64,000 bases of DNA from Erwinia billingiae Eb661. GTDB lineage: Bacteria > Pseudomonadota > Gammaproteobacteria > Enterobacterales > Enterobacteriaceae. The notes under the pieces are model-generated. The model did no database searches, was not told where the DNA came from, and saw only the letters and a program-made list of their open reading frames with translations. Where the stretch lies: positions 4,960,001 to 5,024,000 of the forward strand of contig NC_014306.1 in assembly GCF_000196615.1 (NCBI RefSeq), given 5' to 3'. This document shows positions 26,729 to 33,770 of this stretch, piece after piece (positions within the stretch are counted from its first letter, which is position 1; each line of letters begins with the position of its first letter). The position numbers were made by a program, and so were the translations under genes.

Positions 26729-27181
26729 CTAATCCTTGCTGACTTCGGTGATTTTTCCATCTTGCGTCATAAGATAAGTATTCCCGTGGCGTCTGAACTG
26801 CGTGTCGCCATCTCGGGTGCGACTGACCTGCATGAGAATGCCTTTATCGATGCAGTTTTGAGGTGGTTTCATATCAGCGAAACATAGCCGGTCCTCTTGG
26901 CCTAATTCCTGATACCCCTCACCAAAAGCAAAGAATGTTATAGATTCTGGCCCACCCGCATCGCTGGGGAGTATTTTATACTTTGAGTAATTAGCGGATT
27001 TATTTTTCAACCACCAATCAATACTGGTCGAAGTGGAAAGAGGCAGATGATTAACAATTATTACTACCGAATACGGTGTAAGATGCACATCAATAACCTT
27101 AACTTCCCGGCCATTTAAATAAAAATAGACACCTGATGCCATAAACACCAATATGGCCAATGTGATAAACAGTTTTTTCAC
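26729..27181 (-). CDS. DUF943-family membrane protein, copy A (candidate immunity protein)
   Basis: 150-residue paralogue of copy B with a single N-terminal membrane segment (LFITLAILVFMASGVYFYL) and the family blocks SIDWWLKNKSANYSKYKILP, FAFGEGYQELG and RLCFADMKPPQNCIDKGILM. It starts at GTG 27181, one base overlapping the TAG stop of the intact DUF3289 gene, so the pair is translationally coupled. That coupling, and the pairing of DUF943 with DUF3289 twice over, support a cognate toxin-immunity relation, but this is not shown by sequence alone. Confidence 0.75.
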   Translation of the reverse strand: MKKLFITLAILVFMASGVYFYLNGREVKVIDVHLTPYSVVIIVNHLPLSTSTSIDWWLKNKSANYSKYKILPSDAGGPESITFFAFGEGYQELGQEDRLCFADMKPPQNCIDKGILMQVSRTRDGDTQFRRHGNTYLMTQDGKITEVSKD

Positions 27182-28023
27182 TACCTGCTTCCTTGTATAT
27201 CGATAGTTGCTTCCATATTTGTCATAAATGGACTGAATCCAAACCGGTTAAATCTCTGTAAAACGAACCAGATCCTAAAAAAGTGAAACTGATGGAATCT
27301 TTGCTTACTGATGTCATTTACGTCCAGGCCAAAGTGATCCTGCCCGGTATACTTAACTTTTGCTCTCCAGCGATTTCCCCGGATATCCAGACTGATAATC
27401 TCGATATGCGTAGCATAGACATCATGAACAGTGATTCCCAATCCATTAATTTTATCAAAAACTAATGAGTCGAACTTCGGTAATACCTTATCACTGACAC
27501 TATCGGTGATAGTGATGATTTCCTTCTGTGGAAAACCTTCTTTATCAAAATTGACGTTATCGTTAATGACCTGTTGGATTCCCAATCGAGTGCTTTTTTC
27601 AGAGTCATCATTCAGGATCTGTTCACGATATCCCCTGTCCAGCTGCAAATCTCGGAACGGTGCGCCGTTCGCCGTTTGCATATGGCTGAACATTTGATTG
27701 ATCAGATTTCTATAGGGGCCATATATGGAAAAAGGCAGCGATGTGACCTGAAGTTCATCAAACAGCAGTCTCGCACACTCCTCGACACTGACTTTCCCCG
27801 CCCTTTTATCGCCATAGACGCCGGCAAAGCGCGATTGCGGGTTATTGAAGGCCGTCAGTCGTGTCAGCGTGTAAGGGTCAACGACGTTAGAGATGGTGCT
27901 GAGGGTAAACTCGTCTTTCAGGCGTGATTCGGTGATGTCGCCGCACCGCATATCATCGGTGCCGTAATCGTCGAACGGGCGCTGCGTGGAGAAGATAGTC
28001 TGCGGGAAACGGGCCATCGTCAT
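27181..28023 (-). CDS. DUF3289-family protein, candidate T6SS cargo effector
   Basis: 280-residue protein with the family opening FPQTIFSTQRPFDDYGTDDM RCGDITESRLK (read continuously) and DPYTLTRL, as in TIGR03034/DUF3289 proteins of enterics that are often linked to Hcp or VgrG. There is no signal peptide or membrane segment. The middle part (SQFRD-like AGVYGDKRAGKVSVEECARL, NQMFSHMQTANGAPFRDLQL) is soluble alpha-helical; the C-terminal 100 residues are beta-rich (KEIITITDSVSDKVLP, ATHIEIISLDIRGNRWRAKV). No known catalytic motif is visible to me. ATG 28023 has AAGGAG at 8 nt. It heads the operon ending in hcp; export through that Hcp is inference. Confidence 0.75.
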   Translation of the reverse strand: MTMARFPQTIFSTQRPFDDYGTDDMRCGDITESRLKDEFTLSTISNVVDPYTLTRLTAFNNPQSRFAGVYGDKRAGKVSVEECARLLFDELQVTSLPFSIYGPYRNLINQMFSHMQTANGAPFRDLQLDRGYREQILNDDSEKSTRLGIQQVINDNVNFDKEGFPQKEIITITDSVSDKVLPKFDSLVFDKINGLGITVHDVYATHIEIISLDIRGNRWRAKVKYTGQDHFGLDVNDISKQRFHQFHFFRIWFVLQRFNRFGFSPFMTNMEATIDIQGSR

Positions 28024-28430
28024 CTGCGTTACTCCTTGTAACGGTAAATCCCTATTTTATTCAGACAGGATTTTTATCAGGGGCGAATAACGAAACTTTA
28101 CGTCAGATTAATCATGCAGAAAAGTGATAAACCCACAAAACAGCAAGTTAATTTAGAGGGCATTAGCAGAAGGCGTTAATAGATCCGCTAATCTTAATTT
28201 ATATTTTCCCCTTCATCATCAAGCAACACCGACTTTCCGTGGCATCCCTGTTATGATTCTCCATTACTGATTCGATTAACCGGTATCGGGATTGTCTTTA
28301 TTATTAAATTTTTAGTTTGGTTTATATTTAAATAAAAAAGCCGCGATCAAGCGGCTTGAGGTAAAAAAGTTCGTGCCCAATTGCCTGCAAGTAAACCCGT
28401 CCGATGAAACCAGGCCAGGTCAGTCCGCCG
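28024..28430. promoter_or_regulatory. AT-rich region upstream of the Hcp island
   Basis: 407 bp without a supported gene. It must hold the promoter of the DUF3289-DUF943-hcp transcript, and at its far end the terminator of the nine-gene operon. The AT-richness contrasts with the GC-rich operon on its right and is consistent with silencing by H-NS, which I infer only from composition. Confidence 0.4.
28330..28357 (-). terminator. Rho-independent terminator of the nine-gene operon
   Basis: On the minus strand AAGCCGC, loop TTGATC, GCGGCTT, followed by TTTTATT. It lies 74 bp beyond the stop of the mandelate-racemase-family gene. Confidence 0.85.
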
Positions 28431-29546
28431 TTAATCACGCACCAAAAACTTCTCGATAATGTCTTCGCGCGGCTCGACGCCCAGGCCAGGCTCTGACGGC
28501 AGCCAGGCGTAACCGTCTTCAATGCGCACCGGGTTCTTAGCCAGCGAGCGGCTGATTTCACCCGGCTCAACGCAATATTCCATCACCAGCGCATTCTCGA
28601 TGGCGCAGAGGAAGTGCAGCGAGGCGGCGGTGTTGATGTCGGTGGTGAAGTTATGGTTACACACCTTGCGGCCCCGGCTGTGGGCATAGTTGGCGATTTC
28701 AATCGCCTGGGTAAAGCCGGTGCGGGTCAGGTCGATCTGCACGATATCAATGCCGCCTTCATCAATCAGACGCTGGAAGCCGCTGACCGAACACTCCTGC
28801 TCGCCGGCCGCAATATGCTGCGTACAGGCGGCGGAAACCTGGCCGTAACCGGCAAAGTTATCCGGGTGCAGCGGCTCTTCAATCCAGAACAGGTTGAACG
28901 GATCGAAACGCTCGGCACGACGAATGGTGGTTTTGGCATCCCATGCGTGGCCGACGTCGAGCATCAGGTCGACATCGTCGCCAATTGCATGGCGAAGTGC
29001 GTCAAGGTAGCGCATGTCCAGCGCTTCATTCTCACCAAAAGGTTCCCAGCCAAATTTCACGCCGGTGTGGCCGGTATCCACCGCATGACGGGCGCGGGCC
29101 ACGGTGTCATCAATGCTGTACTGGAACATATTGGAAGAATAGACGCGCATTTTGTCGCGCATCGCGCCGCCCAGCAAATCGACAATCGGTTTATCCAGCG
29201 CCTTGCCTTTGATATCCCACAGCGCGATATCAATGCCGGCCATCGCCTGGATCACCGCACCGTTGCGGCCGTAATAGATGGTCGCCTTGTGCATCTTGGT
29301 CCACAGGCGCTTAGTGTCCAGCGGGTTCTCGCCAATCAGCAGCGACTTCAGGCCGGTGACCATGGTGTGGGAATACGGCGCATCAATAATTGCTTTGGTT
29401 ACGTACGGGCTGCCGTCCACTTCGCCCCAGCCGACATAACCGGCATCGGTGGAGATTTTGATCAGCAGCGCATCCTGCGAACTGTCGGTGCGCTTTTCAA
29501 TGTTCGGCAGTCGCAGGTAAAAGGCTTCTACGTCGGTAATTTTCAT
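28431..29546 (-). CDS. Mandelate racemase / muconate lactonising enzyme family protein
   Basis: 371-residue enolase-superfamily enzyme; such enzymes abstract a proton alpha to a carboxylate to racemise, dehydrate or cycloisomerise. The N-terminal capping domain (MKITDVEAFYLRLPNIEKRT) leads to the barrel. Candidate catalytic residues follow the mandelate-racemase pattern: Lys164 in GVKFGWEPFG, metal ligands Asp197 (LMLDVGHAWD), Glu223 (IEEPLHPDN) and Glu249 (AAGEQE), and an Asp272/His298 dyad (QIDLTR, CNHNF). ATG 29546 begins the conserved N-terminus; a longer frame upstream is not family-like. It is the last gene of the nine-gene operon. The substrate is unknown. Confidence 0.85.
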   Translation of the reverse strand: MKITDVEAFYLRLPNIEKRTDSSQDALLIKISTDAGYVGWGEVDGSPYVTKAIIDAPYSHTMVTGLKSLLIGENPLDTKRLWTKMHKATIYYGRNGAVIQAMAGIDIALWDIKGKALDKPIVDLLGGAMRDKMRVYSSNMFQYSIDDTVARARHAVDTGHTGVKFGWEPFGENEALDMRYLDALRHAIGDDVDLMLDVGHAWDAKTTIRRAERFDPFNLFWIEEPLHPDNFAGYGQVSAACTQHIAAGEQECSVSGFQRLIDEGGIDIVQIDLTRTGFTQAIEIANYAHSRGRKVCNHNFTTDINTAASLHFLCAIENALVMEYCVEPGEISRSLAKNPVRIEDGYAWLPSEPGLGVEPREDIIEKFLVRD

Positions 29547-29589
29547 CAAGTCGGTTTCCTGGTGGCAAAATAGTGAAGCAAAGGCGGCG

Positions 29590-30363
29590 TTACTCTGCCT
29601 GAGAAAGCAATTTGCGGCGTTCCGCAATGATTTTTTCGTAATCCACGTCCAGTGACTGCACGCGAATATGTTGTTCAATTTCGTCCGCCATTTTGCGGAT
29701 ATCGCCTTCGGCAAACACATCCACCAGACGCTGATGCTCCCCGATAATCGCCGCCATCGATTTGCCCATGGTCGACAGGCCGAAAATCACCGTCAGCTGG
29801 CGGGCGATGGACTCCCACAGGTTGCTCAGCACCGGGTTCATCGCAAAGCTGCACAGCGTGCGGTGAAAGGCGGTATCGGCGGAGGCAAAGCCGTACACGT
29901 CCTCGCGCTGCTGCATCAGCACCAGCTCTTCCACGCTCTGATTGAGAATGCGGATCTCGCGGGGGCCGTTGCGCCCCGCTTCAATCGCCCGGCGGCAGGC
30001 CAGCGTTTCGAGCGGAATGCGCACGTCGATAATCTGCTCCAGCCGCTGATGCGAAATCTCCATCAGGCGGATGCCTTTATACGGCTCGCTGGAGACAATC
30101 CCCTGGCTTTCCAGAATCCGCAGCGCCTCGCGGATCGGCACCCGGCTCATGCCCAGACGGGTGACCAGGTCCGGCTCGGACACCCGGTCGCCCGGCAGCA
30201 ATAATCCCCGTGAGGCGGCCGAAAGAATGGCATCCACCGCGTGATCCACTAAGGTACGTGGCCTGGCGGGTGCCCAGCTGTCGTCAATATTCTCTTCGTC
30301 GAGCAAAGGCGCGTTGACCTGTTTTCCCGTTTTACGCGCGGGGGTCGCGGATTTTGCGGCCAT
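29590..30363 (-). CDS. GntR-family (FCD/FadR type) regulator of the nine-gene operon
   Basis: 257-residue regulator. A winged helix at about residues 36-105 (LVTRLGMSRVPIREALRILE SQGIVSSEP, read continuously) is followed by an all-helical FCD ligand domain with the metal-site Asp/His pattern (ASADTAFHRTL ... GEHQRLVDVF ... IEQHIRVQ). About 35 Lys/Ala-rich residues precede the winged helix. It is encoded inside the operon, 14 bp after the amidohydrolase gene, so the operon is probably autoregulated. FCD members such as UxuR bind operators with a GTATAC core, and such sites exist upstream of the first gene. Confidence 0.87.
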   Translation of the reverse strand: MAAKSATPARKTGKQVNAPLLDEENIDDSWAPARPRTLVDHAVDAILSAASRGLLLPGDRVSEPDLVTRLGMSRVPIREALRILESQGIVSSEPYKGIRLMEISHQRLEQIIDVRIPLETLACRRAIEAGRNGPREIRILNQSVEELVLMQQREDVYGFASADTAFHRTLCSFAMNPVLSNLWESIARQLTVIFGLSTMGKSMAAIIGEHQRLVDVFAEGDIRKMADEIEQHIRVQSLDVDYEKIIAERRKLLSQAE

Positions 30364-30377
30364 AGCACTGTCCTGAA

Positions 30378-31754
30378 TTAATGGGTACGGGTCTGGAACT
30401 GGCCGAAACCGGGTTCCACCTGCATTTCGCCCTCGCTGAAGACCGTCACGCCACGGATTATCGTGCGGACCACCTTGCCCTGGCAGGTCATGCCTTCAAA
30501 GGCGCTCCACTTGCCGAGGCCCTGGAAGTTCGCTCCTTCCACCGTCCAGCTGGAAGCCGGATCGTAAAAGGCCAGGTCAGCATCAAAGCCCAGCGCGATA
30601 GCGCCCTTCTGTGGATAAAGATGGAAGGCTTTTGCCGGGCCGGTGGCGGTCATGCGGGCGATGTCCTGCAACGACACGCCGCGCTTAAGGTGCCCTTCGC
30701 TAAAGAACATCGGGCCCAGCGTTTCCACGCCGGTCAGGCCCATGCCGGCATCCCAGATGGTCTCCAGCCCGGCCTGCTTCTGTTCCGGGGTATACGGACA
30801 GTGATCGGAGGCCAGCACGTCAATTTCGCCACTTTGCAGCACCTGCCACAGCGCATCCACCACCGGACGCGGGCGGATGGGCGGCCCGCAGCGGGCGTTG
30901 GGACCGATGCGCACCAGATCTTCTTCATCCAGCATTAAGTAGTGCGGGCAGGTTTCGAAGGTCGCGCGGACGGCCGGGCGGGAATCGGCAATCAGCTGCG
31001 CGGCTTTGGCCGAGCTGACGTGGACGATATGCGCCCGTGCGCCAGTGGCTTTGGCAATCTGCAACACGCGACCAACCGCTTCAATCTCGGCGATTTCCGG
31101 GCCGGCCAGCGCGTGGGCGCGGGTATCTTTGCGTCCGGCCTGGCGCAGTTCGCTGCCTGCGCCGATCAGAATGTCGTGGTTCTCGGCATGGACGCCAATC
31201 AGGCCATCAAAGGTTTTCAGTTCGCGCATCGCGCGCAGCAGGCCGTCGTCGTTCAGACGCGGTAGCCCTTTCTCATCGGTCGCCTCACCGTTCACCGCGC
31301 CGCTGCACAGAAAGGCCTTAAAAGCCACCGCACCCAGCGCGTCCAGCTCCGCCAGCTGGCTGACGTTGTTGCCGTCCAGCCCGGCCCACATGGCGAAATC
31401 CACCGAGCAGCTGCGGGCCAGCATCTCGCGCTTGGAGATGAAGTTTTTGGTGCTGGTCGCCGGCGGCAGCGAGTGCGGCATTTCGACAATGGTGGTCACG
31501 CCGTGCGCGGCGGCACCGCGCGTCCCTTCCCTAAGCTCCTGCTCGGGGAAGTCGTGCGAACCGGTGAAATGGGTATGCACATCAATCGCGCCCGGCAGGA
31601 TCACCAGCCCGGCGGCATCAATAATCTCGTCGGCCTGCGGCAGCGTGGTGCCGCGCGCGAGGATCCCGGCGATTTTGCCCTGGTCGATCAGCAGATCGGC
31701 CTGCACTTCGCCGCTTTCCAGTACCACCAGGCCATTAATAATCAACGTCTTCAT
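30378..31754 (-). CDS. Cyclic amidohydrolase (allantoinase/dihydropyrimidinase family)
   Basis: 458-residue metal-dependent hydrolase that opens cyclic amides such as allantoin, hydantoins or dihydropyrimidines. Binuclear-site residues are all in place: His60 and His62 (DVHTHFTG), the carboxylatable Lys146 (AFKAFLCSG), His189 (GVHAENHD), His245 (HIVHVSSAK) and the Asp of LASDHCPYT. The C-terminus GAIALGFDADLAFYDP completes the small beta domain. It is closest in look to AllB-type allantoinases, but no other allantoin genes are here, so the ring it opens is uncertain. It lies 13 bp after the NMT1-like gene. Confidence 0.87.
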   Translation of the reverse strand: MKTLIINGLVVLESGEVQADLLIDQGKIAGILARGTTLPQADEIIDAAGLVILPGAIDVHTHFTGSHDFPEQELREGTRGAAAHGVTTIVEMPHSLPPATSTKNFISKREMLARSCSVDFAMWAGLDGNNVSQLAELDALGAVAFKAFLCSGAVNGEATDEKGLPRLNDDGLLRAMRELKTFDGLIGVHAENHDILIGAGSELRQAGRKDTRAHALAGPEIAEIEAVGRVLQIAKATGARAHIVHVSSAKAAQLIADSRPAVRATFETCPHYLMLDEEDLVRIGPNARCGPPIRPRPVVDALWQVLQSGEIDVLASDHCPYTPEQKQAGLETIWDAGMGLTGVETLGPMFFSEGHLKRGVSLQDIARMTATGPAKAFHLYPQKGAIALGFDADLAFYDPASSWTVEGANFQGLGKWSAFEGMTCQGKVVRTIIRGVTVFSEGEMQVEPGFGQFQTRTH

Positions 31755-31767
31755 GCCGTTTCTCCTG

Positions 31768-32706
31768 TTAAGGTTTCACGCTGGCGGCGAGGGACACGTC
31801 CACCAGCGCGGCAAAAGGAACCGGGATTGCCGGGCTCAGCCAGCCGGCGTCGGTCAGCAGCCGCGCAAAGCGGTCGAAATCGTCCTGCATCATCAGCGGA
31901 GACGCCGCAAAGACCTTCGCCTGCAGATAGGCATCCAGTCCGGTGACCAGCGCCGCTTCAGGGTAATCGGCATACCAGGGCTGAACATGCGCCGCCAGCG
32001 CCTGCGCGCTGTGCTGCTGCAACCACTGCTGCGCGGCGTTCATCGCCGCCGTAAAGGCAACGAATGCCGCATGTTTGGCGGCCAGCACGTCACGCCGCGC
32101 AATATAGGCACTCCACGGAATATCGCCGCACAGCGGTGCCAGGCTGGCGATGCTGTGCAGCTCGCCACGCGCAATATAAGGTGCCAGCGCGTGCATCGAA
32201 TGCAAGGCGTAATCGGCTTCGCCACGGCTGACGGCAGCCATATCGGCCGCTTCGTCGCCGCTGCCGGCAATCAGCTCAACCTCGTTTTCAAGCTGGTGCT
32301 GACGCAGCAGCCTGGTGAAGCTCAGAGTCGCCGTGCCGACGTTGCCGACATCAATCACCCGCTTGCCGCGCAGGCTTTGCAGGCTAAACCCGCCGTCCGC
32401 AGTGCCGGCCGCGAGGAACCATGGGTTGGCAGACACCGCAGCAGCAAAGCACAGCAGCTCCGGGCCGTTTTCCTGATAATTTTTCATCATCACCATCGGG
32501 CCGCCAATGGTCAGATCGGCCTCACCCGCGATCACCGCCGGCACCTGGCCACCCTGCACGGTGTGACCGCCGGATTCTGCGGTGGTGAAGTTGACGCGAA
32601 GGCCGTGCTTTGCAAACAGGCCGAGGCTGTCGGCCAGATACTGCGCGCAGTAATAAATGCGGGATTCGCTGCGGTCGCCCTGGTTAAGCGTTAAAAGCAT
32701 CGTCAT
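31768..32706 (-). CDS. NMT1/THI5-like (SsuA-type) binding protein without signal peptide
   Basis: 312-residue protein with the periplasmic-binding-protein type 2 fold of the NMT1/THI5/SsuA group: IYYCAQYLADSLGLFAKHGL RVNFTTAESGG (continuous), GEADLTIGGPMVMMKNYQEN, SLRGKRVIDVGNVGTATLSF and GEADYALHSMHALAPYI. No signal peptide or lipobox precedes the domain from ATG 32706, whose first base overlaps the stop of the FMN-enzyme gene (TGATG), so this start is firm. It should therefore be cytoplasmic, and there is no matching SsuB/SsuC pair in the operon. A ligand-binding or enzymatic role inside the cell is possible; I cannot assign it. Confidence 0.75.
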   Translation of the reverse strand: MTMLLTLNQGDRSESRIYYCAQYLADSLGLFAKHGLRVNFTTAESGGHTVQGGQVPAVIAGEADLTIGGPMVMMKNYQENGPELLCFAAAVSANPWFLAAGTADGGFSLQSLRGKRVIDVGNVGTATLSFTRLLRQHQLENEVELIAGSGDEAADMAAVSRGEADYALHSMHALAPYIARGELHSIASLAPLCGDIPWSAYIARRDVLAAKHAAFVAFTAAMNAAQQWLQQHSAQALAAHVQPWYADYPEAALVTGLDAYLQAKVFAASPLMMQDDFDRFARLLTDAGWLSPAIPVPFAALVDVSLAASVKP

Positions 32707-33770
32707 CAGACGGGTTCTCCGGCAGAGGTAAGAAACGACGGGTTCAGCTCGCGGATTTCGCTGACGCCGCACCAGTGGCTGAGGGCGGTGATTTCATTCA
32801 CCCAGCCCGACAACAGGCCAAATACCGCCTCTTCGCCACCGGCAACCAGCGCGCTTATCACCGGACGGACCACCAGCGATAATGACGCGCCCAGGCAGGC
32901 GGCGACCACCGCATCGGTGCCGCTGCGCACGCCGCCATCCAGTACCAGATCGCCGTGATACTGCTGACGCAATGCGGCCAGCTGTTGCACCGGCGTGGCC
33001 CAGCGCGAACTCTGGCGCAGGCCGATATTGGAGGCAATGATGCCCTGACAGCCGACGTTCTGCGCCGCAACCGCATCGTCAGGATGCAGAATGCCTTTTA
33101 CCAGCAGCGGCAGCTGATGCCTGGCCGCCATTTCGCACGCCTGGCGGAGTTCGTCCCAGCCCCAGCACGGGAAAGCCGGCAACGCCTGCACGCCAGGTCC
33201 GGTGGAACCAATGGTTTTCATGCCGCGCTGTAATAGCGCCTCGCCAATCGAAAATCCGCCGGGCTGCAGGCCGGCAACCGGATGAACCGGTGCCAGCACT
33301 GTCAGAATAATGCCCTTTGCGCCGCATTCGGCGGCATGGGCGATCAACCCGGCAATGCGCGCGAGATCGCCCGCCGCACGCAGTTGCAGCCAGCAGCCGT
33401 CATACACCGCACAAATCTCGTTCAGCGGCGTGACCGTCTCCTCAGAGATGGCCAGCGGCAGCTGCAGACGCTTACAGGAACGGGCAATCGGCAGCAGCCC
33501 TTCGGGGTGAAAAATCGCGTCACCGGCAAACGCGCCGACGCCAAGCGGCGCGGCCCAACGCTGTCCGGCAAATTCAATCTGGGTGTTAATGCCTGTGTTG
33601 GCGCGCATCACGCGGGGCAGCAGGCGATAGCGTTGCAGGTCCTGACTGTTGACGTCACCAGCATCCAGCAGCGCATCCGCCGGCTGGCCCATCATATAGC
33701 GGTACAGCGGCTCGCCCAGACGCTGGCGGGTCTCCTGCTGGAAGGGCAGCCCGTTGGCTGAATCAGGCAT
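32706..33770 (-). CDS. FMN-dependent alpha-hydroxyacid oxidase homologue lacking the catalytic His
   Basis: 354-residue member of the glycolate-oxidase/lactate-dehydrogenase (LldD) family. FMN-binding parts remain: APLGVGAFAGDAIFHPEG, Lys225 in LLVKGILHPDDA, and LDGGVRSGTDAVVAACLGAS. The usual active-site block SNHGGRQ reads SNIGLRQ (residues 247-253), so the proton-abstracting His is Ile249, and the QLY tyrosine segment reads QLRAAGD. Classical hydroxyacid oxidation is thus unlikely; another FMN reaction or a non-catalytic role is possible. The gene overlaps the ABC fusion gene by 8 bp and abuts the NMT1-like gene. Confidence 0.85.
   Translation of the reverse strand: MPDSANGLPFQQETRQRLGEPLYRYMMGQPADALLDAGDVNSQDLQRYRLLPRVMRANTGINTQIEFAGQRWAAPLGVGAFAGDAIFHPEGLLPIARSCKRLQLPLAISEETVTPLNEICAVYDGCWLQLRAAGDLARIAGLIAHAAECGAKGIILTVLAPVHPVAGLQPGGFSIGEALLQRGMKTIGSTGPGVQALPAFPCWGWDELRQACEMAARHQLPLLVKGILHPDDAVAAQNVGCQGIIASNIGLRQSSRWATPVQQLAALRQQYHGDLVLDGGVRSGTDAVVAACLGASLSLVVRPVISALVAGGEEAVFGLLSGWVNEITALSHWCGVSEIRELNPSFLTSAGEPV

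Noticed and set aside
26600..26887. 87-codon plus-strand frame over the region between the DUF943 genes
   Set aside because: Antisense to the DUF3289-tail remnant and DUF943 copy A, which have clear protein-level similarity on the minus strand.
28614..29573. 319-codon plus-strand frame opposite the mandelate-racemase-family gene
   Set aside because: Exact antisense of a gene with an intact catalytic set; it has no features of its own.
31006..32694. 562-codon open frame on the plus strand opposite the amidohydrolase and NMT1-like genes
   Set aside because: It is antisense to two clear enzyme genes, has low-complexity Arg/Ser/Ala composition and no domain. Long antisense frames are common in GC-rich coding DNA.
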